Below are positions 20,301 to 30,125 of a DNA stretch of 64,000 nucleotides, piece by piece; within the stretch, counting starts at the first letter, position 1; each line of letters starts with the position of its first letter. Source of the stretch: Asterella californica. Its lineage: Eukaryota > Streptophyta > Marchantiopsida > Marchantiales > Aytoniaceae. Under the pieces are notes generated by a model that was not told the origin of the DNA, searched no databases, and saw only the letters and a program-made list of their open reading frames with translations. The position numbers and the translations under genes were made by a program. The stretch covers positions 34,595,501-34,659,500 of the forward strand of contig JAYKYS010000001.1 in NCBI GenBank assembly GCA_036924285.1, in the 5' to 3' direction.

Positions 20301-22890
20301 CTGTAACACCTGGGAGTCTTCCGAAGACTCCAGAAGACGAAGGATGGATGGGCGCTCCTACTGCGATGCGAGGAAGCGCAAAGAGGAGAGCCGCTCTTGC
20401 CACGAGGAGTCTTCCACCCCGGAAGATGAGAAGAGTAGCTTCTTCTCGTGCGCAGAAGATGAAGGCCGTAGTGGTGGAAGAGACTCCTTTGCCTCTGGAA
20501 GACGAAGTCGACACCATCGAGCGAGTGGTGGGGATGAACTTGTCTTCTGCAGGAAGACGACTGGAGGAGTTCAGTGCCTACTTCCAGAAGGAGATCCAGC
20601 CCACTATGGAGTTGCTGGAGAGGAGAGCGAGGGCACAGGAGAAGCCCTTACAGCCTGGATTCGGCCTGCGCACCTTGCTGCGACAGGAAGACAGCCAGCA
20701 GAAGACAGAGTCTCTGGAAGCTAGTCTCCGCACCACGGAGAAGCTTGCAGCCAGGTACAAGGCGGAAGCAGCCGCTTCTGCCAAGGAGTCGATGCAACTT
20801 CGGAAGAGCAACCAGGAGTTGCAGATGCGAGTACAGGAGCGCGATCAGGAAGTTCTCCGAGTGCGGGAGAAGATCACTGCCCTCGCAGAAGAGCAGACTA
20901 CTTGGAAGATGCAGCGAGAAGTCGCAGAAGCGCGAGCTGCAACGGAGAAGACGCAGAGGGAAGCAGCGGAGGCTCGTGCACAGAAGATGCTAGCTCAGTC
21001 GGTAGAAGCGCTTCGGAAGAAGTACTGCATCTGTGCCTCAGAAGACTGAAGACGCACCGTTCGACTCGTCTTCCCAGAAGACCATTCCGTCTTTCGAAGT
21101 TGAAGCCGAGGAAGACGCAGCCGCAGAAACAGCAGGGCCAGCGAAGAGCGAGGAGAGGGAAGCTACCTCAGTGGTACCCGAGGTAAGTGCAGGGCTTCCC
21201 AGCCCATCAGAAGTCGAGGTAGTAGCTCCGGTAGGAGCAGATCATGTAGAGATTGCCACCGAGCAATCAGAGTAGTTAGCAAACTCAATCGACACTTCCA
21301 GATTTAGTAGGATCGGACATGCTATCTTAAGGGTGGCAGTTTTCCATGTAAAAATAGTTAGGACCCCATGTGGCAGCATAGGTAGCGTAGGAGTAACACA
21401 GTGGAGGGCTAATTGGGAAGAGGGACCGCATGCATGTGAGGTGACAACCTCTTGTCAGCGTCTCTCTCTCTCTCCCTGGTGGTCGCCTCCCATGACTCTC
21501 GAGGCAGATGGTTAAGTAGGATCGTAGAGTAGGAAATGGAGCTCTGCCAGTTCTGCCAGTCCTGTAGAATTCTGTAGTAACTGAACATACACACCGATTC
21601 TACAGGCAGGCAGGCGAGACACATTAGAGCAGAGACAATCTTAGCGCACTACACCCGTTGTTGGAAACATACGAATAGTCTTGGAATATACAGGAGGGGT
21701 CTGCATACTCGCACCAGCAGTGGTTCGAAGGTGTAGATAGAGGTAGTGGACAGTCTAGGAACAGGGAACGGCATCCTCGTGCAGTCCTGTTAGCTAGGCT
21801 GGTGTGTCGAGGAGTAGACGCAAGAAGTAGAGGGAGTGAGCTTCCCAATGCCATTGTGACTTCTTCTCGGGGAATAGATTGTGGATTTGAGTGCAGCAGC
21901 TTTGTCCATGTCTTCTGGATAGTGGGTTCACTGAATTCGCTCCCAATTGTGCATGGGAAGTGTTCTTCTTGAGTGGCGATGACTGTCAGCAGTTGTGGAA
22001 GTGTAGCTTGACTCGTTCAGTAGAGCACTTGGGATCTACGTACGAACGGTCTTCTGGGTAAGTGATCCCAGAAGACAGAGCAGTCAGAGCAGCGAAGTGA
22101 AGAAGAAAGAAGCCTTCTTCCCGCAACAGAAGACGAGTAGAAGACGGTGCTACAGTACTCATGTTTGTTGTCTTCCTCCCCAAACTATTACAAGCAGGGA
22201 TGACTTGTTAGTCAGGATCCGGACTAGAAGCCTGTCGGAATCTTAATTGCCTCTTTTCATCTTGTTTTCTCTTGTTTGGATTTCTTCTTCTTTCCATCTT
22301 CCCTCATCTTCCCCATCTTCTTATCTTCTTCTAGTGAGCTTCTGATACTTCTATTGAGCTTCCGTGAAGGTGAATGTCGTTGTAGTGCTGCAGGAAGACA
22401 ACTTCCGTAGGCAGAAGCCTGGGAAGGCTACAGGGGGCATATACCCTGTGATTTATCTAACCCGTTGGGATGTGAGTGTGAGAATAAGGTGTAACGACTG
22501 TTACTAGTCGACTTCTGCGAAGCCGGACAGCCTTCTGGAGGTGTGAGAAGACGAGCTAAACTCCCAGAAGACGAGAATCGCTTCGGGAAGACGGTATCGA
22601 GAAGACCGGAAGAAGCTACCTGGAAGCAGGAAGATCGTCTTCTCGAGCTTCTCTGTGAATAGTTGTATGATATTGTAATTGGTAGTTGTTTGTTTAGTTC
22701 CAGAGCACCATTTGGCGTGTCTGAAAGACGTGTTGGTTTGTGTGGTTTTGTGAGAAGACGGGATTTCTAGACAAAACCCGTGTGTTTGAACAGATCTTAG
22801 AACTTAGAGCAGCGTTACTTGTGCAAATCCTCTGTGGGAACGATATCTTGTATACTAAATGAGCAAAAGGAGAAATCCTACGTCACTACA
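17342..22890 (+). repeat. 3' LTR of element A (5,549 bp)
   Basis: It starts TGTGGTGTCC, ends CGTCACTACA, and is followed by GGACT. Compared with the 5' LTR it lacks E and a 395-bp segment (5' LTR 8414-8808; the junction at about 21023 uses the microhomology AGT). It keeps 20628-20869, which the 5' LTR has lost. Adding the lost segment gives about 5,944 bp, which matches the about 5,946 bp of solo LTR C once D is removed. GAAGAC/GTCTTC hexamers are extremely dense. The first 2 kb lack a conserved ORF, the middle carries the long sense ORF, and the last 1.6 kb should hold the R/U5 functions, but I could not place a TATA box. Confidence 0.92.
19358..21275 (+). pseudogene. LTR-borne ORF of family A, copy in the 3' LTR
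   Basis: The longest uninterrupted copy of the LTR ORF is open from before the first ATG (19358, MSMHPRGL) to TGA at about 21047-21049, which is a frameshift stop caused by a 395-bp deletion at about 21023. The true C-terminus (EVEAEEDAAAETAGPAK ... IATEQSE) lies in another frame to 21275. Parts in order: a roughly 210-residue globular region rich in aromatic residues (FFLWDWN, WTEDWWRK, GYWYEKKILPRIVSSW, VPIYW); a Ser/Asp/Glu-rich linker (GSESDSEEDLL); a basic, nuclear-signal-like patch (RGSAKRRAA, PPRKMRR); a long predicted coiled coil (KSNQELQMRVQERDQEVLRV and Ala/Glu/Arg repeats); and an acidic tail. It is not gag, pol or env, and I recognise no domain. Expression from the LTR promoter is inferred, not shown. 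Confidence 0.72.
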
Positions 22891-22895
22891 GGACT
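22891..22895. repeat. Target-site duplication GGACT, right copy, element A
   Basis: Identical to 2869-2873 and abuts the terminal CA of the 3' LTR. Confidence 0.93.
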
Positions 22896-22989
22896 TCTCA
22901 ATTCTCCAAAACGTCCATCGAGAGGTCGCAGGAACAAACAAACCCCTTAAGCAGCCCCCTTTAACAATCTCTGTACGTACGAAGTTCTC

Positions 22990-23555
22990 TCAATAATAAA
23001 TGAAGCAGGCCTCTTGCGTCTTTGATATAACGCCTGAAGTCTCAAATACCCAGTCAGCAAGTAACTAGGGCCTAGCTTGATTTTACCTTCTTTCGAATCG
23101 CATAACTTCTTCACTAGATGTCCAAACGAAGTAAACAAGATGCCCATGGAAAGTTGACAACGAGCTCTACCCATCTATGCGATAAAAGTGAAGATCCGAA
23201 GTTGTGTCAAAAGCTCGTAAGCTGGGGCCTAGCTTATTTTCTCCATTTTTCGAGTCTTGTAACTTCTCCACTAGGTATCCAAACGAAGTAGACAAACTGC
23301 CTATGGAATGCTGACAAGGAGCTGTATCCACTGATGCGATGAAAGCGAAGATCCGAAATGGTGCCAAAAGCCCGTAAGTTGGGGCCTAACTTGCTTTCTC
23401 CATCTTTCGAGTCTTGTAACTTCTCCACTAGGCGTCCAAATGAAGTAGACGAAGTGCCTATGGAGTGCTGACAAAGAGCGGTATCCACTGATGTAATGAA
23501 AGTGGAGATCCAAAATTGTGCCAAAAACTCGTAAGTTGGGATCTAGCTTGTCTTC
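22990..23555. repeat. Tandem repeat, period 157 bp, about 3.5 copies
   Basis: GGGCCTAGCTT-type words recur at about 23068 and 23225, and CTCGTAA/CCCGTAA at 23214, 23371 and 23528, giving a constant spacing of 157 bp. Units share CCAAACGAAGTA, ACTTCTCCACTAGG and CTGATGCGATGAAAG with scattered substitutions. The first unit, before about 23060, is most diverged. The unit length is in the range of plant centromeric and heterochromatic satellites. Because 157 is not a multiple of three, the similar minus-strand peptides in successive units lie in different frames and are not one protein. Confidence 0.85.
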
Positions 23556-23559
23556 TCAT

Positions 23560-25345
23560 GAGTGTCTTTGGAGCGACAAGCATCGAAGTTTGAATTTCAG
23601 ATAGGAGCCGGTCCACGACACGACAACAGGGTTGCGGACAGCAACAACAATATCAGTCACAACAGCAATAGCAGAATGAGCAATAGGCTGGTTCTTCCAA
23701 CAGTCAAAGACGTACTCCATAAATCTTTTCAATCTGCATCATTATCATAATCCAAACGAATGTGCATCAACTTCTTTACATTATCTTCAAAAAGTTTGAC
23801 ACGAAACATCAATTATATCAAACAAAAAAATAAAAAAGAGGATGATTATAGCACCAAGTGCCACAAACTCAAAGAAACAAAAGAAAGAGAACATATAGTA
23901 AGAAAAACCATACCAGTGATATATGTTTCATTCTTTTTCTACACAAAGTATCATCTTCTTTACATAAATTGGTTTGATCACACTTCCAGTAAATTTGTTG
24001 TGCTTGATCACATCCTTCTTTAATGATGTATTGCTTGATCACACCTAAGATTGACTATTGATCATAAAACCAAACATACAACTACTGCAAGAAGCAAGAC
24101 CAAAACGCAAAGCAATGTTACAAGTGACTGGACAACCAAAGATAGTACGACAACAACCAGCAAAGCTATGCAGCAACTGAGCAAGTCTATTCCGAATAGT
24201 TGCTGATTATACTACATCAGAGTTATGCAGCTTTCGAATCACAGATTGACTAGGTGACCGACTCTGACGTCATCAGTCACATGACATCTCATCGGAAGTG
24301 GTTCAATTCACTCGAGCTTGTGAAGAATCCTCAATTTATGTGACATGCGATGACACCAAGCACCAGATCTAGCACAAGGGTAACATTTCACTCTTGCTTC
24401 AACGTTTATTGGTATGGAGAATGTCTTGTATGTACCCCACATTGACTACAAATATGCTTTCTGTATGATAGTTGATAGAGAAGGGTCTGCAAGTGCGCTT
24501 CAATAAAGATGGATGCTTCATTCAAGATTCTAATAGCACTGTCATAGCTCGGGTAGTAAGAGTGGTAGACTATTAAAACTAGATGCTTCTATGCGTAAGT
24601 TACATGCTGCCATGTATGGACAGAGTGATCCATAGTGTCTGATATTGACATCTGACACAAGCAAATTGGACACATGAACTTCCTGAGGCTGAAAAGCCTC
24701 CCGAGTTCTAACTTGATTACAGGTCGGTCCAAATTCAAATCTAGTAAGTCCAAAGGAGTTTGTGCAGCATGTCAGTTCGGCAAGCAAGCTAGACAGTCCT
24801 TTAAGGGATCATGTAGCAGAGCGAACAAACTCTTAGAGCTTGTTCACACTGATGTACGGACTTCTTTTCAGTCAAGTGTGACTGGTTTTAGTACTTTGTG
24901 TCCTTCACTGATGATCATTCATGTTATACTTGGATCTATTTGTTGAGAAACAGTCGTCTGCCGAAGTACTATCAGCATTCCATATTTTTCACAAGTTGGT
25001 GGAGAAAACAGTCTGAAGAATCTATCCTTTGTTTGAGATCTGATGGAGGAGGTGAGTTTCTTTCAGAAGAATTTGATGCATATCTGCATGAGCATGGCAT
25101 CCGACGCCAAAAGACTTGCAGTTAAAATCTACAGCAGAACGAGATTACGGAGCGCAAGAATCAGCACATAGCAGAAGCTGCTCATGCTATGTTGAACGAG
25201 AAGATCATAACTAGACCTTACTGGACAAAAGTTGGTTCATATGTGGTGTATCTGATGAATCCGACGCCTACATATCAATCCATACCTAGACATCAATGGA
25301 GGTCTTCACATGCAGTAAGTCTATAGATGTATCTGTTATGTGCAC
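23560..25345 (+). pseudogene. Copia element F, left part: gag remnant, protease, integrase
   Basis: A decayed Ty1/copia polyprotein. A CAA/CAG-rich stretch at 23620-23690 and a zinc-knuckle relic (CKKQDQNAKQCYK, with His replaced by Gln, about 24090-24125) mark gag. Protease reads DSDVISHMTSHRKWF at about 24255, where DSGA is expected, so the active site is lost. Next come the pre-integrase segment (CAACQFGKQARQ, about 24755), the integrase start ELVHTDV, FTDDHSCYTWIYLLR and LRSDGGGEFLSEEFDAYLHEHG, and then ERKNQHIAEAAHAMLNEKI in another frame. Several frameshifts and stops interrupt it. Copia order (integrase before RT) is clear. At 25345 the sequence is cut by element B and resumes at 49389. 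An AT-rich stretch without coding at 23700-24060 may be a later insertion. I found no 5' LTR. Confidence 0.82.
25342..25345. repeat. Target-site duplication GCAC, left copy, element B
   Basis: GCAC precedes the TGTAACGACC start of the B LTR and recurs at 49385-49388. Joining the two copia halves with one GCAC gives the copia integrase reading YVHILDERR in frame, which proves a 4-bp duplication. Confidence 0.88.
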
Positions 25346-26259
25346 TGTAACGACCTATGTTACACATAGGAAGTTTGTATATTAGTAAGGTATTTAGTTA
25401 TAACTAAGTGTTGAGAATGTTTATTTGCTGCCAAAGTACTTTAAGGAGGTATCAAGTTAGTCATGACTAGCTAAAAGTTAGTTATGGTTAAACTTAGTTG
25501 TACTTTTGGCAGAATTCAGATATTTGCTAAAGAGTGAGCACTACTATCTTGTCATCTTGTCTAAAAAGTAGAAAGGAGGTGGAAAGTATCACTTATCTTC
25601 TTTTTGACTTGATATTAGTGATTGGATAAAAGTTGTGGACTTTGTGGGCATTAAAAACAAGAAGAGATTCCACATGTTTCCTTTTTAGTGAGTCCTAGTG
25701 TAGAAGGGGGTGGAAATTCGAGATTCCTTGAGAATATTCCAGAATCCTTCTAGAAGTTGTTGACTTTGAAGAAATAAGCCCATGTGAAAAGGTAAGAAGC
25801 CCATGTGATTAATGCTTTTACCTTAAGTAATATCTTAGTAAAACCTGGTAAAAGTAGTTACGGCTGAGTTACCAGAGGATATCAAAGTAAAAAACTAGAA
25901 TGTATAAATAGAAGAGAAGAGAAGAGCTCCTCATCCTTGTTTTCACATTGTCGTAATGACAACTTGAGTAATATAGAGAGTGTGGAATATTTTTAGCATG
26001 TGAGAACTTGAGAGACGTCGTTAGAATGGAGGATTTTAGTTGATGTGTTTAAGGAGATTTTTAGTTGATAAGTTTGTGGGTGTATGAATGAGTGAACTTA
26101 GCATTTTTCCCTTCAAGATTCATGGTGTGCTTCCATCAAAGCCATCAGAGGTGACCCCTGAGTGAGAGACAGATCCGACATTTGCAGATTCATCGATGGC
26201 GATCGTGGAGGTTGAGAGATCGGGGGGTAGTTGATCGATGAGATCGTGAAGGGTTTACA
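25346..26259 (+). repeat. 5' LTR of element B
   Basis: 914 bp, TGTAACGACC...GGGTTTACA, nearly identical to the 3' LTR at 48469-49384 with scattered substitutions and two small length differences. The high similarity implies a fairly recent insertion relative to the decay of its host copia element. Confidence 0.93.
25903..25910 (+). promoter_or_regulatory. TATA box in the 5' LTR of B
   Basis: TATAAATA is conserved at 49027-49034 in the 3' LTR. It is followed by a purine-rich GAAGAGAAGAGAAGAG stretch and CTCCTCATCC, where the transcript probably starts about 30 bp downstream. Confidence 0.7.
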
Positions 26260-26263
26260 TTTT

Positions 26264-26280
26264 TGGTTTCGTTGCCGAGA
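26264..26280 (+). promoter_or_regulatory. Candidate primer-binding site of element B
   Basis: TGGTTTCGTTGCCGAGA starts 5 nt after the LTR. It keeps the CGTTGCCG core of the tRNA-Asp-type site seen in element A but differs elsewhere, so it is either a degenerate Asp site or uses another tRNA. Confidence 0.55.
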
Positions 26281-26469
26281 CCACACTTGAAGAGATCATT
26301 GAAAATGTTTAGAGTTCAGTTCTATATTAGACAAAAAGAGATTATGAGAGAACACATGGAGAGAACGTTGGGAGGAGAGAGAGCTAACGCGATGTTAGCA
26401 ACATTAGAATCTTTCGTGTATCCCGTAGTGATTTATGACGCGTTTGAAGTCATTCTTTACATCTTGTTC

Positions 26470-27060
26470 ACTTAGAAAGGGTTTGAGGAGAGGGTGCAAC
26501 AAGAGTTGTAGAGAAAGGAGGAGAGAAAACATATTAGAGGAGATAAATTTGTGAGTTTAGAAATTTTGCTCTCTGGAAAATTTGTACAGTCGCTGTCAAC
26601 TTTTCTGTGAATTTTATTTTCCTGAGAAACTTTCCAGTGTTTTAGAGTGGCTGATAAGCTATCTAGGACAAAAGAAATCATAGGAAAAGGTGGTCTAGAG
26701 AAAGAGCAATGAATTTTCAAAGTTGAGGGGGTTTATTCGTGAGAGTTGAGGAATTCTGTTCTCCGGAAAAAGTTTACAGTCAGTGTCAGATTTTCTGTGA
26801 ATTTTATTTTCCTGAGAAACTTTCCAGTGTTTTAGAGTGGCTGATAAGCTATCCAGGACAAAAGAAATCATGTGAAGATGAGGTCTGAAGAGAGAGAAAG
26901 AATTTTACAAAGTGGAGGGGGTTGACAACCATGAGGGAAGTGAAAATATACAAATTTCAGTTCTCTGAAAATTTGTACAGTCATCACCATCTCTTCTGAT
27001 TAGGGAAGTCTCTGTTGAAACTTCATGATTTAGTAGCTTGGAGGTTGAGCTACTGGAGAC
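26470..27060 (+). repeat. Leader tandem repeat of element B, period about 190-200 bp, 3 copies
   Basis: The word TACAGT after a (G/T)GAAAA-type run recurs at 26585, 26775 and 26976. The first two units share TTTTCTGTGAATTTTATTTT and CTGAGAAACTTTCCAGTG exactly 190 bp apart. The third is diverged and about 10 bp longer. It lies in the untranslated leader between LTR and gag. Confidence 0.8.
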
Positions 27061-27137
27061 CACAAAAATCTTGGAGAGATCTCTTACCAACTAAGAGATA
27101 TACGTTTCGGCATACAAGGAGGTCTTGAAGATACTTC

Positions 27138-27452
27138 ATGGGGAATCCAGTTCGAGTGCCGAGGTGGAAGAAGAGACGTTTAGGAGTTCGAATAGAGACA
27201 GAGAAGCCCAAGTTAAGTATAGATGAGTTACGAACACGCATCTATAGCACTTGGGGTGCCCTCTTTACCTTATACCAAGAAGCTTCCGCGACCATTGGCA
27301 CAGATTTGAAGAAAGCCAAGTTTAAAGCATCATTCACTCTGGAGACCACGAATGCTCCTGGTGAAGTAGAGTTGGATCTTTACAAGAGTGAGTTCAAGAT
27401 GTCAGTTGTGATTAGTACAAACGATGGTGAGGATCATATCTTCGATAGCTAA
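27138..27452 (+). CDS. Small upstream ORF in the leader of B (104 aa), unknown
   Basis: It has an ATG start (MGNPVRVPRWKKRRLG) and ends IFDS-stop. The N-terminus is basic. The middle (TRIYSTWGALFTLYQEASATI) could be helical and the C-terminal half is beta-like (FKASFTLETT, FKMSVVISTND). It lies 0.8 kb upstream of gag in a different reading context, so it would need its own start or splicing to be made. I recognise no family, and it may be a relic of a longer upstream gene of this element. A chance ORF is possible. Confidence 0.35.
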   Translation: MGNPVRVPRWKKRRLGVRIETEKPKLSIDELRTRIYSTWGALFTLYQEASATIGTDLKKAKFKASFTLETTNAPGEVELDLYKSEFKMSVVISTNDGEDHIFDS

Positions 27453-27699
27453 TTTTAGATTAGATTTTATTTCGTGTATAGCATGTATAATACACGATTT
27501 CCAATATAAAGCTCGGAAGAGTTAAGAAAGTGATGTAGAATTATTATCCTTTATGATATTTTGTCCACTTAATGGTTGAGAAGGTGCAACATGAGTGGAA
27601 ATTCAAAAGATTGGAAAGTTAGACTTAGAACCTTCCTCAAGGTTTAGATGTCATAGTAAGTGTCGGAGAAAGTTCGAGAGAGATTATCGTCGAGTTTGA

Positions 27700-28062
27700 A
27701 AACCCTAGTACTAAACCTCAAGTAGAATCTCCGAGGAGAAGAGTAGAAACTTGTGGTGTTATTTCTGTAGAGGGTTGGGACACAAAGTAGTGAATTGTCC
27801 AACTAGAATCAGAACCGAGAGAGCTAAAGGGAAGCGGGAGTTTACTGATTTAAGTCTTCGAGTGGGTCCATCGTCACCTGCGCCAATTCATCTTCTAGGC
27901 GAAGATCCTTGTCCAAGTTGTGGAGTGGGTGATCTATCAAGAGGACACAAGTGCGTCGATGTGGCCGCCCTACTTACGTCAGTAGTCGAGAAGTTGGACG
28001 AGACTCAAAGAGCTGAGACGGAGAAGTTGTCGACTTCAAAAGAGGACTCGGCTGAGTTGTGA
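27700..28062 (+). pseudogene. Zinc-knuckle ORF upstream of gag in element B
   Basis: The frame opens without an ATG and carries a perfect CCHC knuckle CYFCRGLGHKVVNC (about 27757-27798). A Cys-rich segment CPSCGVGDLSRGHKC lies about 50 residues later, and the frame ends at TGA 28060-28062. CCHC knuckles normally follow the capsid part of gag. Here the knuckle precedes it by about 450 bp, while B has a second knuckle in the usual place (29145-29183). It may be part of an extra N-terminal protein, a captured or duplicated gag piece, or the end of an older gag. Frame breaks upstream prevent a decision. Confidence 0.45.
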
Positions 28063-28250
28063 TGGAGATCATCATTCGGATGGTGGAGAAGACGGTGATG
28101 CGACTCAGGCTCATGATTACCTTGGGAGAAGAGATGGCACAAGAGGTGTTGTTACAACCATTTCCTTTCATTTTACCTATGGTAGATTATTCGCGAATGG
28201 AATTGGTGATATTGCACAAAAATTAGAAGGGTAGAAAGAATAGTTACAAG

Positions 28251-30125
28251 ATGGGGAAGTTACCAGTGTTTCATGGGAAGGACAATGAAGATGTAGAACC
28301 ATTTGTACGAGACTTCAAAAGAGGTTGCATCAGAAACAACGTGAGAAGGAAGGAAGAATGGGTGTTGTTACTGCTAGAGTTTTTAGAAGATTTTGCTCTT
28401 ACGTGGTATGAAGACCGAGTGAAGAGCCAGACACCTGGTGCAGTTGAGGACACATGAGAGACGTTGAGTAATGCACTCATCGAAGAATTTCTTCCAGAAG
28501 AGAGTTATGAGAAGCTCATGGTGGAGCTTACTCATTTGAAGCAACGGGACGACGAGAAAGTTCGGCAATATGCCGAAAGGGTGGATAAGTTGGAGCAACG
28601 ATTTCGGACGGTCCTACGGAAGAGTGGAGACAATGTGGAGTTAACGATGGCGGGGATTGGAGCAGTGTTGACCAAGAACTTGGTGGGAGGGTTGAGGCCT
28701 TCAATTCGAACCCAAGTGAGGTACGAGAAGCTAGCAACCAAAGCGGAGGTCATCAAGATTGCGACAAATATGAAAGAGAGTTAGGATGAAAGAGATATCA
28801 TCCAACCTCATCATGCTGCTCTGGTGTCAACTCCGACTCCTGGTGTAGTCACAACGATCGCACCTGCACCATCACAATTGGTGATTACTTCATCGTCAGC
28901 TCCTACTCCGATGGTGGTGCCAAGACCGTTTGTCCCAACAACGATGTCTACTGCCACCTCTGATTTTCATGTCGAGCTGAAGAGCATCACCGATACTCTT
29001 GCGGATCTCAAGATAAACGTGGTGCAGTTACAAGAATGGAGGAACAAAGGTGGAGGAGGAGGTCAAAGAGGTTACGACAACAATCCCAACCGAGGAAATC
29101 AAGGTAACTTTGGAGGCAACCAAGATAACTTTGGAGGAATCACTTGTTGGACGTGTGGAGATTCTCATTTCCAGCGAAATTGTCTTAACAACGGAGCAAG
29201 AGGTGCCGAAGCTGTCAGAATGAATGTGGGTGGAGGAAATCCATCACGAGGACGAGACAAGGGGGTGGCTATTATCGATGTCGTGCGAGATCCCATCTAC
29301 GAGAAAGGAGAGAGTTCAAACTCTTCTCATGCACTGGTGGAGCTTTTAGCTCAAGAAAGGAAAAGAACTCGATTTTCTGATGAACCGGTTTTCATGGAGG
29401 AGTCAGCAAGTAGAAGTACTCGTTCGAGTAATGTTTCGAGTACACCAAGGGAGCCAAGAAGGAAGCTGGGGATGGTGAATTTCACCATTTCATCTTCCCA
29501 AGCGAGATATGATGTGGTTGAAGATGTGGGTGCTCAAAAAGCCAACATCATTGTTGGACAACTGATTGCACTTAATCCCAGCTTACGAAGGGAACTAAGA
29601 GGAGGAATGAGTTCTAAGAGAAGCAAGAAGAAGAAACCCAAGAGCAAGACATCAAAGTCTGTGGGAGTTGGTGTGGTGGATGTGCATGCTTCAGAGATAT
29701 GCACTAGGGCTTCAAAGATTGAAGTCCGGTTGAATGGTCACTACGTCTCTGACGTATTGGTGGATGGAGGGTCGGCTGTAAACGCCATATCTGAGAGGTT
29801 GATGAAGAAGTTGGGGATGGAACCAACTCACCCGGCTAGCATTGTCGTGGGGATGGCTAACAAGCAACGGGTAAGACCTCTTGGTGTGTTAGAGAAGGTG
29901 GTCGTGTCTATGATGGGAGTTCAAACACTGATGTCCTTTCAAGTGTTAAAAGACTCTAGTTATGATTTGCTCCTAGGTAGGCCTTGGTTGAGAGCTGTGC
30001 GCACCACTGATAGGTGGCACAAGGGATACTTACGGATTGGACCTAGAGATCATAGAGTGATAGTTCCTCTCTCGGGTGTTGGAGTTGTGACTTCTAACTT
30101 TGATAGACCCACTAGTGACTACTGA
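28251..30125 (+). pseudogene. gag-pol: Element B gag and protease
   Basis: It starts at ATG 28251 (MGKLPVFHGKDNEDVEPFVRDF). The capsid-like gag includes FALTWYEDRV, ALIEEFLPEESYEKL and the QRDDEKVRQYAERVDKLEQRF region. TGA at 28455-28457 (expected Trp) and TAG at 28782-28784 interrupt it in frame. It then runs through a Pro/Thr/Ser linker, a Gly/Asn-rich stretch and the knuckle CWTCGDSHFQRNC. The spacing there is CX2CX3HX4C, one residue short of the usual CX2CX4HX4C. The protease has VLVDGGSAVNAIS (Asp at about 29763), where DGGS replaces DTGA/DSGA. The frame stops at TGA 30123-30125, again at an expected Trp, and continues in frame into RT. Confidence 0.85.

Larger units (their letters stand above)
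2874..22890 (+). mobile_element. Element A: Ty3/gypsy LTR retrotransposon with very long LTRs (Athila-like)
   Basis: A complete 20.0-kb element bounded by TG...CA and the 5-bp duplication GGACT. In order it has a 5' LTR (2874-10683, inflated by solo LTR E), a tRNA-Asp-type primer site, gag-protease-RT-RNase H-integrase (to 17283), a purine-rich tract, and a 3' LTR (17342-22890). Integrase lies after RNase H, as in Ty3/gypsy. The RT core FLDDF and the tRNA-Asp primer resemble the plant Athila group, but I cannot run a phylogeny. Two in-frame TGA codons in pol and different deletions in each LTR mean this copy is not autonomous. The family also occurs as reverse-oriented solo LTR C at 31086-46403. 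The unusual feature is the roughly 5.95-kb LTR with its own long sense ORF. Confidence 0.93.

Noticed and set aside
22947..23524. Minus-strand ORFs with similar peptides over the 157-bp repeat
   Set aside because: The peptides recur only because the DNA is tandemly repeated, and they shift frame each unit.
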